DNA from: Parvibaculum sp.
Lineage (GTDB): Bacteria; Pseudomonadota; Alphaproteobacteria; Parvibaculales; Parvibaculaceae
Assembly (NCBI RefSeq): GCF_030694575.1
Contig: NZ_JAUYUS010000123.1
Coordinates: 1 to 64,000 of the forward strand
Length of the DNA stretch: 64,000 bases
Direction: 5' to 3'
This document shows, in pieces, positions 25,201 to 36,489 of the stretch (its first letter is position 1; each line of letters opens with the position of its first letter). The position numbers and the translations under genes were made by a program. A model generated the notes under the pieces. It had not been told where the DNA came from. It saw only the letters and a program-made list of their open reading frames with translations, and made no database searches.

Positions 25201-26508
25201 ATGTCATCCGTTGGAGTGCGTTCGATGCCCGGTTCCCGTCCTTCCCGGTTCCGCTCGTTTGTGCGGCTTGCCGCGCCGCTTGGTGCGGTGTTCGGTCTCG
25301 CGCTTGCCGGCTGCGGCGCCACCGCCTCGCCGGATGTGCCGCGCGGCGTGCCGCTCTCGCCGCCGGTCAGCGCCGACGCACCGGCCTTCGCGGACTGGCT
25401 CACCGCCTTCCGCGAGGATGCGCTGAAGGCCGGTATCGCCCCCGCCATTTTCGACCGCTCGATGAAGGGCGTCCGGCTCGACGAAGCGGTAATCGCGGCG
25501 AACGAGAGCCAGCCCGAATTCACCAAGCCGGTCTGGGAATATCTCGAAGGCGCGTTGTCCGACAAGCGCGTCGCGACCGGGAAGCAGCTTCTCGTCGAGA
25601 ACAAGGCGCTGCTCGATCGCATCGAAGCCCGGTATGGCGTCGACCGGCATGTGCTGGTCGCGATCTGGGGGCTCGAATCGAATTACGGTTCCTTCCAGGG
25701 CCATATGAGCGTCATCCGCTCGCTCGCCACGCTCGGCTTCGAGGGGCGGCGCGTCGAGTATGGCCGCACGCAGCTCATCGCCGCGCTCCAGATCATCCAG
25801 AACGGCGACATCACGCCCGAACGCATGACCGGCTCCTGGGCCGGCGCCATGGGCCACACCCAGTTCATTCCCACGACCTACAACGTCCACGCGGTCGATT
25901 TCGACGGCGACGGCCGGCGCGACATCTGGAACTCGGAGGCCGATGCGCTCGCTTCCGCCGCGCATTATCTGGGGAACTCCGGCTGGCAGCGCGGCGCCGT
26001 GTGGGGCTATGAGGTGAAGCTGCCGCAAGGCTTCGACTATGGCACCGCCGACATGTCGGTTTCGCGGACCGTCGCCGAGTGGCAGAAGGCCGGCGTCGCC
26101 CGCATCGACGGCCGGCCCTTCCCCAGTGGCGAGACGGCGGAGAAGGCGTCGATCTTCCTGCCGTCGGGCTATCGCGGTCCGGCCTTCATCGTCATGAACA
26201 ATTTCCGCACTGTGCTCGCCTACAACGCCTCCACCTCCTATTCGCTGGCGGTGAACCTCCTTGCCGACCGCTACAAGGGCAGGGGGCAGATCGTCGCTTC
26301 CTGGCCGCGCGGCGACCGGCCGCTCGGGCGGCAGGAACGGCAGGACCTCCAGCAGCTCCTCGCCGACAGGGGCTACGAGACGGGCGGCGTGGACGGGATC
26401 ATCGGCTTCAATACCCGCAAGGCCATCCGTGCCTATCAGGCGAGCCTCGGCCTGCCGGCGGACGGCTACCCGACCCATGAATTGCTGGAGCGGCTGCGCG
26501 GCCGTTGA
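25201..26508 (+). CDS. lytic murein transglycosylase (MltB family), lipoprotein
   Basis: 435 residues from 25201; an ATG at 25225 is an alternative. A lipobox LALAGC places the lipidated cysteine at residue 38. WGLESNYGSFQG holds the catalytic Glu159 of SLT_2/MltB enzymes, which cut the glycan strand to leave anhydro-muramic ends. The last 60 residues are a peptidoglycan-binding domain (GVDGIIGFNTRKAIRAYQ). It should be anchored to a membrane facing the periplasm. It is transcribed alone, 173 bp before the ATP-grasp gene. Confidence 0.93.
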   Translation: MSSVGVRSMPGSRPSRFRSFVRLAAPLGAVFGLALAGCGATASPDVPRGVPLSPPVSADAPAFADWLTAFREDALKAGIAPAIFDRSMKGVRLDEAVIAANESQPEFTKPVWEYLEGALSDKRVATGKQLLVENKALLDRIEARYGVDRHVLVAIWGLESNYGSFQGHMSVIRSLATLGFEGRRVEYGRTQLIAALQIIQNGDITPERMTGSWAGAMGHTQFIPTTYNVHAVDFDGDGRRDIWNSEADALASAAHYLGNSGWQRGAVWGYEVKLPQGFDYGTADMSVSRTVAEWQKAGVARIDGRPFPSGETAEKASIFLPSGYRGPAFIVMNNFRTVLAYNASTSYSLAVNLLADRYKGRGQIVASWPRGDRPLGRQERQDLQQLLADRGYETGGVDGIIGFNTRKAIRAYQASLGLPADGYPTHELLERLRGR

Positions 26509-26681
26509 GCGGGTTGCCTCTTTTCGCGGCGGTTGGCCCCGGCGCCGATCAAAAACCGGTCAGGCGCCCGCATATTTCCGGGGCAAATGCCGTCAATGCC
26601 GCGGTTACGGGCGTGGCATCGCTTTTGCTCTCCCTGTAGTCTCAAAAGGCGCAACAAACGCCGCAAGTGGCAGGAGAGTCG

Positions 26682-28100
26682 ATGGCGCAGGCCATCTTTG
26701 ATGAAATGGGGGCGCCCGGCAGCGACGTTCGTCTGGCTTACAGGACGTTGCAGACTTGGCTGGACGAGACGCCGCTTGAAATTCTCACGCTTCGCCGCGA
26801 AGAGGCAGAGACGTTCTTTCGCCGCATCGGCATCACTTTCGCGGTCTATGGCGAGGGCGGCGATCCCGAGCGCATCATCCCCTTCGACATCATCCCCCGC
26901 ATCCTCGAGGCCGCCGAGTGGCGGCAGATTTCGGACGGGCTGATCCAGCGCGTGAGGGCGCTCAACGCCTTCATCGCCGACATCTACGGCAAGCAGGAAA
27001 TCCTGCAGGCGGGCATCGTCCCGCGCGACAATGTGTTGCTGAACGACACCTATCGCTACCAGATGCAGGGCGTCGCCGTTCCGCACAACGTCTATACGCA
27101 TATCGCGGGCATCGACATGGTGCGGGTGGGCCCGGAAGAGTTCTACGTTCTCGAGGACAATTGCCGCACGCCGTCCGGCGTCTCCTACATGCTGGAGAAC
27201 CGCGAGATCACGATGCGGCTCTTCCCCGATCTCTTCTCCCGCTACAATGTCGCGCCGGTCGATCATTATTGCGACGATCTGATGCGCACGCTCACCTCCG
27301 TCGCGCCGCGCAACTGTCCGGGCGAGCCCACCGTCGTCGTGCTCACGCCCGGCATCTACAACAGCGCCTATTACGAACACTCCTTCCTTGCCGATCAGAT
27401 GGGCGTCGAGCTTGTCGAGGGGCCGGACCTCTACGTGATGGACGATGTTGTCTATATGCGCACGACGCAGGGGCCGAAGCGGGTCGATGTGATCTACCGC
27501 CGCGTCGACGACGATTTCCTCGATCCTCTCACCTTCAAGGCGGATTCGGCGCTTGGCGTCGCGGGGCTGATGAACGCCTATCGCGCCGGCAATGTGAACC
27601 TCACCAACGCCGTCGGCGCGGGCATCGCCGACGACAAGGCGATCTATACCTATGTGCCGAAAATGGTGGAGTTCTATCTGGGCGAAAAGCCCATCCTCAA
27701 GAACGTGCCGACATGGCGCTGCGGCGAAAAGGACGACGCGGCCTATGTGCTCGAACATCTCGCCGAACTGGTGGTGAAGGAAGTTCACGGCTCCGGCGGC
27801 TACGGCATGCTTGTCGGTCCGAAGGCCGCGAAGGAAGAACTCGAACTCTTCGGCGCGCGGGTGAAGGCGTGCCCGGAGAAATACATCGCGCAGCCGACGC
27901 TTGCGCTCTCCACCTGTCCGACCTTCGTCAACGAGGGCGTGGCGCCGCGCCATGTCGATCTCCGGCCCTTCATTCTTTCCGGCAAGGAGATCAAGGTTGT
28001 GCCCGGCGGGCTCACGCGCGTCGCCATGCGCGAAGGCTCGCTCGTCGTCAATTCGAGCCAGGGCGGCGGCACCAAGGACACCTGGGTGTTGAAGGACTGA
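26682..28100 (+). CDS. circularly permuted ATP-grasp protein (PF04174/DUF404-DUF407)
   Basis: 472 residues from the ATG at 26682 with AGGAGA upstream. LEDNCRTPSGVSYMLENR and KEVHGSGGYGMLVGP are conserved blocks of the CP_ATPgrasp family. These predicted ATP-dependent carboxylate-amine ligases are thought to form peptide-like bonds. The gene begins a four-gene unit with alpha-E, transglutaminase and proteasome-like genes, an arrangement reported in many proteobacteria. The actual substrate is not known. Confidence 0.88.
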   Translation: MAQAIFDEMGAPGSDVRLAYRTLQTWLDETPLEILTLRREEAETFFRRIGITFAVYGEGGDPERIIPFDIIPRILEAAEWRQISDGLIQRVRALNAFIADIYGKQEILQAGIVPRDNVLLNDTYRYQMQGVAVPHNVYTHIAGIDMVRVGPEEFYVLEDNCRTPSGVSYMLENREITMRLFPDLFSRYNVAPVDHYCDDLMRTLTSVAPRNCPGEPTVVVLTPGIYNSAYYEHSFLADQMGVELVEGPDLYVMDDVVYMRTTQGPKRVDVIYRRVDDDFLDPLTFKADSALGVAGLMNAYRAGNVNLTNAVGAGIADDKAIYTYVPKMVEFYLGEKPILKNVPTWRCGEKDDAAYVLEHLAELVVKEVHGSGGYGMLVGPKAAKEELELFGARVKACPEKYIAQPTLALSTCPTFVNEGVAPRHVDLRPFILSGKEIKVVPGGLTRVAMREGSLVVNSSQGGGTKDTWVLKD

Positions 28101-28104
28101 CGAG

Positions 28105-29046
28105 ATGCTGAGCCGCACCGCCGACAGCCTGTTCTGGATCGCCCGCTACATGGAGCGGGCCGAAAATCTCGCGCGCACGCTCCGCGTCACCGACCGCCTG
28201 TCGCTGATGCCGTCGACGGCGGAGGCCGATGGCAGCGAATGGCATTCGACGGTCGTCGTCTCCGGCTGCGAGGAAGGCTTCTACGAAAAGCACGAGGAGG
28301 CGACGCCGGAAAACGTCATTTCCTATCTCGCCTTCGATCCGGAAAACCCGTCCAGCATCCGCGCCTGCATCGAAACCGCGCGGCGCAACGCGCGTGCCGT
28401 GCGCACCGCGCTCACCACCGAACAATGGGAATGCCTCAACGCCGCCTGGCTCGCGCTTCCGGGCTGGAACGAGGCGCGCGTGCGCGGCAGCGGCCTCCAC
28501 CGCTTTCTCGACTGGGTGAAGGATTGCTCGCTCCTCTTCACCGGCGGCACCGTCGCCACCATGCTCCGCCGCGACAGCTATTACTTCACGCGGCTCGGCA
28601 CCTTCATCGAGCGCAGCGACAACACCGCCCGAATCCTCGACGTGAAATATCACGTGCTGCTGCCCGAACATGCCGAGGTCGGCGGCGGCATCGACTATTA
28701 TCAATGGGCGTCGATCCTGCGCGCGGTCTCCGGCTACCGCAGCTACAACGCGGTCTATCGCGAGGGGCTCAAGCCCTGGCTCATCGCCGAGTTCCTCATC
28801 ATGCGCGAGGAGATGCCGCGCTCCCTCATCAGTTGCTCGGCCGAGATCAAGGAATGCCTGGACAAGCTCGCCGAGGAATACGGCCAGCGGCATGAGTGCC
28901 ACCGCATCGCCGGGCAGAATTATTCGCGGTTGCGTTTCGGCAAGGTGGAGGATGTCTTCCGCCAGGGCCTGCACGAGTTTCTGAGCGAGCATATCGAGCA
29001 GAACGACCGGCTCGGCGTCGAAATCAGCCGCAGCTATCTTATGTGA
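28105..29046 (+). CDS. alpha-E domain-containing protein
   Basis: 313 residues, almost entirely alpha-helical. The N-terminus LSRTADSLFWIARYMERAEN is the hallmark of the PF04168 alpha-E family. These proteins have no known activity but nearly always accompany circularly permuted ATP-grasp proteins. It starts four bases after the ATP-grasp stop. A structural or partner role for the ligase is inferred. Confidence 0.9.
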   Translation: MLSRTADSLFWIARYMERAENLARTLRVTDRLSLMPSTAEADGSEWHSTVVVSGCEEGFYEKHEEATPENVISYLAFDPENPSSIRACIETARRNARAVRTALTTEQWECLNAAWLALPGWNEARVRGSGLHRFLDWVKDCSLLFTGGTVATMLRRDSYYFTRLGTFIERSDNTARILDVKYHVLLPEHAEVGGGIDYYQWASILRAVSGYRSYNAVYREGLKPWLIAEFLIMREEMPRSLISCSAEIKECLDKLAEEYGQRHECHRIAGQNYSRLRFGKVEDVFRQGLHEFLSEHIEQNDRLGVEISRSYLM

Positions 29047-29059
29047 TACGATCCCGGCC

Positions 29060-29881
29060 ATGCGGATTCAAATTCACCAGGAAACGGCGTATCGCTACGA
29101 AGCGGCCGCCAATTATTCGATGCAGATGCTGCGTCTGCGCCCCCTCGACAGCGGCTGCCAGAAGGTCCTTTCCTGGCGCTTTACGCCGCCTTCCTTCGGA
29201 ACGGTCACCGAAAGCCGGGATGCCTATGGCAATGTCCTGCAAACGCTCTACATCGAACGCTTGCACAGCGAGATCACGCTCACCGTTCATGGCGAGGTCG
29301 AGACGAAGGACACGGGCGGCGTGCTGGAGGGAACTTACGAGCCGTTCCCGCCGGTCTTCTTTCTGCGCCAGACGGAGCTCAGCGCACCCGACGACAAGAT
29401 CCGCGCCCTCAGCGAGGCCGCGAAGGCGGTGTCGGACGGGACGCCGCTCGACCTTGCGCACCGGCTGATGGATGCGGTGCGCGACGCGGTGGACTACCGG
29501 ATCGGCGAAACGCACGCGGCCACCACGGCGGCCGAGGCGCTGGCGCATGGCTATGGCGTCTGCCAGGACCATACCCATGTCTTCATCTCGGCGGCCCGCC
29601 ATGCCGGGCTTCCTGCGCGCTATGTCAGCGGCTATCTCTGGGTCGAGGGCGATGCGGAATATGAGGCTAGCCACGCATGGGCGGAGGCCTATATTGACGG
29701 CCTCGGCTGGGTCGGATTCGATGTCGCCAACCGCATCTGCCCGACCGCCGCCCATGTTCGCGTCGCGTGCGGTCTCGACTATCTGGAGACGGCGCCCATC
29801 CGGGGGCTCCGGCGCGGCGGCGGCGAGGAGACGATGGAGGTCCGCCTCAAGGTGGACGACGCTGCCGCCCAGCAGCAGTAG
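29060..29881 (+). CDS. transglutaminase-like cysteine peptidase
   Basis: 273 residues. An N-terminal beta domain (about residues 1-85) precedes the core. GYGVCQDHTH gives Cys168, and SHAWAEAYI with GWVGFDVAN supplies His205 and Asp221, completing the papain-like triad. Bacterial members usually act as proteases or amide-bond transferases. There is no signal peptide, so it acts in the cytoplasm. It follows alpha-E by 13 bp in the same operon and could reverse or edit the bond made by the ATP-grasp partner. Confidence 0.9.
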   Translation: MRIQIHQETAYRYEAAANYSMQMLRLRPLDSGCQKVLSWRFTPPSFGTVTESRDAYGNVLQTLYIERLHSEITLTVHGEVETKDTGGVLEGTYEPFPPVFFLRQTELSAPDDKIRALSEAAKAVSDGTPLDLAHRLMDAVRDAVDYRIGETHAATTAAEALAHGYGVCQDHTHVFISAARHAGLPARYVSGYLWVEGDAEYEASHAWAEAYIDGLGWVGFDVANRICPTAAHVRVACGLDYLETAPIRGLRRGGGEETMEVRLKVDDAAAQQQ

Positions 29882-29941
29882 CGCTAACGACAAACAGGTA
29901 GGGTCCGGCAGGCGCCGGGCGAAACCGGGAGACGCGACCCG

Positions 29942-30685
29942 ATGACTTATTGTGTGGCCCTTCGGCTCAAGGACGGGCTGGTGATGCTGGCGGATACGCG
30001 CACCAATGCCGGCGTCGACAACATTTCCACCTTCCGCAAGCTTGCCACGATCGAACATCCGGGCGAGCGGGTCATCGGCATCATGACGGCGGGCAACCTC
30101 GCGGTCAGCCAGGCCGCCGTCAACATGGCGGTTGAGCAGGGCGTGCGGGTGCGCGACAGCGACGAACTCGAAACCCTCCACACCGTTCCCACCATGGTCC
30201 GCGCGGCGCAGCTCATGGGCCAGGCCGTGCGCGAGGTCTACCGCATCGATGGGCCGTCGCTCGAAGCGCAGGCGGGCGATTTCAACGTCTCGATCCTGAT
30301 GGGCGGACAGGTCGGCAATGGCGAGATGCGCCTCTTCCAGGTCTATTCCGCGGGCAACTACATCGAGGCGACGGAGGACACGCCCTATCTCCAGATCGGC
30401 GAGCACAAATACGGCAAGCCCATCATCGACCGCGCGCTCGCCTACGACACCGCGCTCGCCGACGGGCTCAAGCTCGCGCTGATCTCTATGGATTCGACGA
30501 TGCGCTCCAACCTCTCGGTCGGCATGCCGATCGACCTCATGGTCTATCGCCGCAACGCGCTCAAGATCGCCATGCAGCACCGCATCAAGGACGACGACGC
30601 CTATTTCACGGGCCTCCGCCGTTCGTGGTCGGATGCGCTGACGCAGGCCTATCGGACCATTCCAGGACCCGGCTGGGAATTCTGA
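29942..30685 (+). CDS. Anbu-type proteasome-related peptidase
   Basis: 247 residues. The protein begins Met-Thr-Tyr-Cys, so removal of Met would expose Thr as the N-terminal nucleophile. LADTRTNAGVDNISTFRKL matches the Anbu (ancestral beta subunit) group, with Asp18 and the conserved Lys that pair with Thr1 in Ntn hydrolases. Anbu forms ring or helical assemblies. Peptidase activity has been hard to show in other species. It closes the ATP-grasp/alpha-E/transglutaminase operon, 60 bp after the transglutaminase gene. Confidence 0.88.
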   Translation: MTYCVALRLKDGLVMLADTRTNAGVDNISTFRKLATIEHPGERVIGIMTAGNLAVSQAAVNMAVEQGVRVRDSDELETLHTVPTMVRAAQLMGQAVREVYRIDGPSLEAQAGDFNVSILMGGQVGNGEMRLFQVYSAGNYIEATEDTPYLQIGEHKYGKPIIDRALAYDTALADGLKLALISMDSTMRSNLSVGMPIDLMVYRRNALKIAMQHRIKDDDAYFTGLRRSWSDALTQAYRTIPGPGWEF

Positions 30686-30724
30686 GCCGATAAAGTAATC
30701 CCCGCTTCCTGCGGCCGCTCCAGA

Positions 30725-30748
30725 CTGTCCTTCGCCTCAGGACAGGAG
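30725..30748 (+). promoter_or_regulatory. hairpin overlapping the ribosome site of the tail-like gene
   Basis: CTGTCCT (30725-30731) and AGGACAG (30739-30745) form a perfect seven-base stem. The AGGAG ribosome site at 30744-30748 begins inside the right arm. The fold could reduce ribosome access to the ATG at 30756. It may also be chance. Confidence 0.35.
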
Positions 30749-30755
30749 CAAACGC

Positions 30756-32048
30756 ATGTCTTCCATCGAACGAATGATCTCTTTCCCGCTTGCCGGCGAG
30801 GTCGCCTGGCGGCTCGGCGCGCCGCCTTCGTGGCGCCGCTTCAAGCCGCCGCTGTCCGCGCTCGCGATAGAGGATGACCCCGTCGTCTGGTCCGCCGATT
30901 TTTCAGGCGGGGCCTATCTGCGCAATGGCGCGGGTGCGGCGCTTGCTGGAATGCTCGCCTGCGTCCGCTCCTCCGAGGCCCTCATGCAGGGCACGGATGC
31001 CGGCTTTCACAGCTTCGGCCCCGATGCCGCGCCCGTTCTGCCGGGCATCGGTCTCGATGTCTGGGGGCAGTTCCCGTCGTTGCTGCGAAGCGGAAACAAT
31101 CCCGCCGCCGCGGACTGGTCGAATACGGGGCTTTCGATCGTCGATTCCGAAACGACGGTTCTCGGCATCTTCAATGAAACGATCCTGGTCAGCGGCGGGA
31201 CACTTGCCGCCCGGCGCGTCCAGAATCTGGTGCTCACGAGCGGCGTTCCGGTTTCCGTGTCGTTCCTCTACAAGGCCGGCACGAGCGGCCGGGGACGTAT
31301 TCTTCTTTTCGGCAGCGGGTCGGACAGTCTGATCCTGCGCGGCGTGGCGGGAAACCTGCTGGGCTCGTCGGTCGTGGGCGGAACGCTTTCGCGCCTCGTC
31401 AACAGCGACCTCGGTAGCGGCATCTATTGTTGCAGCTTCACATGGACCCCATCCAATCCCGGCACCGGGACAGGCGTGGGCATCGGCCCCGACAGTGCCG
31501 TTGCAGGTTCAACTCTCGTCGCGCTCGGCGTGGATGTCGTCCCGGCATCCATTCCCGTGCCGTGGATTTCCAATGCGGCATCGTCGGTCACGCGCCTCGC
31601 CAGCGACGTCGCCATACACGACTTCGCCGCGCTCTCGGCAGCCCATGGTCTTGCCGCCGGGTTCGCCGGGCGCGACGTCGTCGATCTCCGGCGGCTCTCG
31701 GACGCCGTTCCGCGCACCGTGTGGAGCCGCGGCACGGATGCGGATAACCGCATCGCTCTCGAAATCGGCACCGGCAACAAGGTCCGTCTGACCGTTCGTC
31801 TCGGCGGCGCGGATGTGCTCACGCTCGAAACGGCGGACGGCTTTGCCACGACCGGCCTGAAGACGATCGATTATGTCTGCGCGGACGGGCTCTGGTCGCT
31901 CGCCGCCACCGGTCTTGCCGGCGCCGTCTCGGCGGCTTCCGTGGCGGTCCCGGCCCTTGGCGTCGCTCATATCGGCCGCAACTTCGGCGCAACGCCCGCC
32001 TATCTCAACGGCGCCATTGCCTTTTCCCGCATCGAGAGGACCGTCTGA
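30756..32048 (+). CDS. phage tail-fibre/virion-like protein
   Basis: 430 residues, rich in Gly, Ala, Ser and beta-strand patterns, with no signal peptide. A central block (roughly residues 95-290) reads like a carbohydrate-binding beta-sandwich, with WSNTGLSIVDS and FTWTPSNP. The end (IGRNFGATPAYLNGAIAFSR) resembles the LamG-like ends of tail proteins from phages and gene transfer agents. The start overlaps nothing upstream, and the gene is followed by a small partner with a one-base overlap. No other phage gene lies nearby, so this is an isolated pair. The assignment rests on style rather than a catalytic motif. Confidence 0.5.
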   Translation: MSSIERMISFPLAGEVAWRLGAPPSWRRFKPPLSALAIEDDPVVWSADFSGGAYLRNGAGAALAGMLACVRSSEALMQGTDAGFHSFGPDAAPVLPGIGLDVWGQFPSLLRSGNNPAAADWSNTGLSIVDSETTVLGIFNETILVSGGTLAARRVQNLVLTSGVPVSVSFLYKAGTSGRGRILLFGSGSDSLILRGVAGNLLGSSVVGGTLSRLVNSDLGSGIYCCSFTWTPSNPGTGTGVGIGPDSAVAGSTLVALGVDVVPASIPVPWISNAASSVTRLASDVAIHDFAALSAAHGLAAGFAGRDVVDLRRLSDAVPRTVWSRGTDADNRIALEIGTGNKVRLTVRLGGADVLTLETADGFATTGLKTIDYVCADGLWSLAATGLAGAVSAASVAVPALGVAHIGRNFGATPAYLNGAIAFSRIERTV

Positions 32049-32332
32049 TGCACATCTATACGCTGAAAGCCGAAAGCCCCGCTGCGCTCGCCGCGATGCT
32101 CGATGCCGCGCAGGCAGGCAAGCCCCGGCCTTTCGTGACGTGGGACGGCGGCAGCCCCGTCTTCGACGGTGCCCGCATCGTCTATCCCGTCCCGGAAACC
32201 GTCGCCGGCGAACCGCAACCGGATCCCGAAACCGGCGAGCCCGTCACGCCGTTCGAACCGACCGGGCTCTGGCTCTGCGAGGTGCGCCTCAGGGAGGCGG
32301 ATGCGGAGCTGGCGGCGATGATCGAAGCCTAG
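32048..32332 (+). CDS. small hypothetical partner of the tail-like protein
   Basis: 94 residues, acidic. Its ATG overlaps the stop of the tail-like gene by one base (TGATG), so the two are co-translated. The sequence contains TWDGGSPVFDGARIVYPVP and a Pro/Glu-rich middle. No known domain was recognised. Small proteins in this position in phages are often tail-fibre chaperones or caps, but that is inference from position only. Its TAG stop shares the palindrome CTAG with the convergent GST gene. Confidence 0.55.
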   Translation: MHIYTLKAESPAALAAMLDAAQAGKPRPFVTWDGGSPVFDGARIVYPVPETVAGEPQPDPETGEPVTPFEPTGLWLCEVRLREADAELAAMIEA

Positions 32333-33027
32333 GCGGCCAGTGCTTCCGTCTTCGAGCTGTAGCCGAGACCGCCATAGAGGTCGAAGCCGCGCTTCAGCCA
32401 GTCGTTCAGCGTGTCGTCCCTTTCGAGGGGCGGCAGCGTCAGCACGGAGGCCGCCCAGAGAAAGCCGCTCAGCGCGATGTAGTCGGCATAGTTCGGCTTC
32501 TCGCCGCCGAGCCATGGCTGGTTGCCGAGCGTCATGCGGAGCGGCCTCAGTGCGTGACGCAGTTCCGGCAGCTTCTCCTCCCGGCCGGCCACAAACTGTT
32601 CCATCGTTGCGCCGCGCATCATCTTCTCGCGGCTCTCGCGAAAATAGGGCTGGTCTTCGGGCCGGGCGCGGTCGTGAATGTCGAGCACGAACATGCGAAA
32701 CATGCGCGTCATGATTTCGAGCGAAAACCACGTATCGAAAAAACGCACGCCCGCCTTTTCCTGCGGCGAGGTGAAGAGCGGCCGTTCGCTGTAGGTCGCG
32801 TCGAGATAGTCCGTGATCGCCCAGCTGTCGCACACCGTCTTCGCGCCGTCCTCGATGATCGGCACGGTCTTGTACTGCCCGCCGCAGAGCTTCGGGATGT
32901 CGGTGAAGCCCACGGGTGCCGTCTCGAAATCGAGGCCCTTGTGCGCCAGTGCATATTTGATGCGCCAGCAGAAGGGGCTGAGACGGCGGTCTTCCGTCGC
33001 GGCGAGATCGTAGAGACGAATGGTCAT
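32329..33027 (-). CDS. glutathione S-transferase family protein
   Basis: 232 residues from the ATG at 33027. The thioredoxin-like N-terminus carries SPFCWRIKYAL, with the Ser/Cys region that contacts glutathione, and YKTVPIIEDG with the conserved cis-Pro. The following CDSWAITDYLD gives the Glu/Asp-Ser glutathione contact region. An all-helical C-terminal domain follows. It sits 14 bp after the epoxide hydrolase-like gene on the same strand, and both may detoxify reactive oxidised intermediates. The substrate is unknown. Confidence 0.85.
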   Translation of the reverse strand: MTIRLYDLAATEDRRLSPFCWRIKYALAHKGLDFETAPVGFTDIPKLCGGQYKTVPIIEDGAKTVCDSWAITDYLDATYSERPLFTSPQEKAGVRFFDTWFSLEIMTRMFRMFVLDIHDRARPEDQPYFRESREKMMRGATMEQFVAGREEKLPELRHALRPLRMTLGNQPWLGGEKPNYADYIALSGFLWAASVLTLPPLERDDTLNDWLKRGFDLYGGLGYSSKTEALAA

Positions 33028-33041
33028 GGGTCTTCTCCCTG

Positions 33042-33410
33042 TCAGCCAGCGGCCTTGCTGAATGTCTGCAGATCGAAATAGTCGCGCCACACCTTGATCT
33101 TGCCGTCCGCCATTTCAAAGACGCCGCAGCAGGGCAGCGCAACCGGCTTGCCGCCCACCTTCATGCGGTCCACGCGCTCGGCGAAGACGAGGTTGCCCTT
33201 CGACACGATGTTGACGAGTTCCCATTTCGTGTCCGTCCAGTTGCCGGCGAAGGCGCCGATGAATCCCTTCAGCGCCTCGCGGCCCTTTACCGGCTCCAGC
33301 ATCATGTTGTGATAAACGCCGTCCTCGGCGAAATAGCTCACGATTTCGCCCACGTCGAGGCGCGGCCATGCGTCGATGAAATCGCGGATGGTCTTTTCGT
33401 TGTCGCTCAT
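33042..33410 (-). CDS. limonene-1,2-epoxide hydrolase-like / NTF2-fold protein
   Basis: 122 residues from the ATG at 33410, preceded by GGAGG. The cone-shaped NTF2 fold is suggested by length and pattern. FAERVDRM contains an Arg and Asp, and WRDYFDL has the second Asp, matching the Asp-Arg-Asp site of limonene epoxide hydrolases (PF07858). Such enzymes open epoxides with water. Because NTF2-fold proteins are diverse, the activity is probable rather than certain. It forms a two-gene unit with the GST gene downstream. Confidence 0.72.
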   Translation of the reverse strand: MSDNEKTIRDFIDAWPRLDVGEIVSYFAEDGVYHNMMLEPVKGREALKGFIGAFAGNWTDTKWELVNIVSKGNLVFAERVDRMKVGGKPVALPCCGVFEMADGKIKVWRDYFDLQTFSKAAG

Positions 33411-33466
33411 TTCCTGTCCTCCCAAAGAGTTCGGGGCGGCCCTTGCGGCGCCGCCCCGTCGTTCGA

Positions 33467-35545
<2,079 letters not shown>

Positions 35546-35721
35546 GGCGCTCCCTGCCTCTTTTATCGTTCTGGATTATATCCCGGGGTTTCGAGGCGGG
35601 GATTATAGCGCCGCACGGCCCCGGCGCTACCGCCACCCATGTGCAACGGCGTTCGGGCCCCGGTCAGGGCATGAACAGGGGCGGCGGCTGTGCTAGCGTC
35701 GGGCCCGGTTCGCGTCGCGGC

Positions 35722-36423
35722 ATGAAGGGGCAGGCGTTGAAAGGCAGCAGCGAAAAATCGGGAGGGGGCGGCCGCGCCGTCGGGCGGCCCCGCAGCGCCA
35801 ATGCCGCGCCCTCGGCCGATCCGCGCGCCGACATCATCGCCGCCGCCGCCCGGCTTTTCCGCAAGCAGGGCTTTGCCGGCGCCTCCGTGCGCGAGATCGC
35901 GTCGGAGGCCGGGCTGAAGAAGGCGTCGCTCTACTACTACTTCCCCTCCAAGGAAGAGATCGTCTATGCGATGGTCGAGGATGTGCTCGCGCCCGCGCTT
36001 GCCACGCAGCGGCGTCTCGGCAAGGCGGCGCTTTCCGAGGCCGCGCGGCTCTATCTCTATCTCCGTTCCGATATCGAGCTGCTCTGCGCCGCGCCTTACG
36101 ACTGCACCTGGCTTCTCTCGCATGGCAGCCTCAGCGACGCGCGCATGGGTGCCTACTGGAAGCAGCGCCAGAAGCTTCTCGCCTGGCTCGCCGCGCGATT
36201 GAAGCAAGGTCACGCGAAAGGCGAATTCGCGGCTTGCGACGCCGCCACGGTCGCGCAGGCCATGCTTGCCGCAACGGAATACTCGGTTACATGGGCCGAG
36301 CGCGAAGACCGTGAACGCATGGCGCAAACCGCGGAGCAGGTCGCCACGCTCCTTGTGCGCGGCGTGCTGGCGGATGGACGGGACATGGACGCGGTGAAGG
36401 CGGAAGCGGCGGGGGAAGGGTGA
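35722..36423 (+). CDS. TetR/AcrR family transcriptional regulator
   Basis: 233 residues from the ATG at 35722, though no good ribosome site marks the start and an ATG at 35674 is possible. A helix-turn-helix domain (about residues 35-80) reads IIAAAARLFRKQGFAGASV, then EIASEAGLKKASLYYYF. The C-terminal ligand-binding domain is unassigned. It is divergent from the FadJ-type gene and 66 bp ahead of CYP153, so it likely controls one or both in response to an acyl-CoA or hydrocarbon-related ligand. Confidence 0.85.
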   Translation: MKGQALKGSSEKSGGGGRAVGRPRSANAAPSADPRADIIAAAARLFRKQGFAGASVREIASEAGLKKASLYYYFPSKEEIVYAMVEDVLAPALATQRRLGKAALSEAARLYLYLRSDIELLCAAPYDCTWLLSHGSLSDARMGAYWKQRQKLLAWLAARLKQGHAKGEFAACDAATVAQAMLAATEYSVTWAEREDRERMAQTAEQVATLLVRGVLADGRDMDAVKAEAAGEG

Positions 36424-36489
36424 ATCTGTCGCGCTGGATTCTTTCCGCGCCTGGCCTACATTAAACCCAGCAACCTGGAGGAGGCGGCC

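Noticed and set aside
26466-28118. 550-codon minus-strand open frame
   Set aside because: It is antisense to the ATP-grasp gene, whose motifs and ribosome site are clear.
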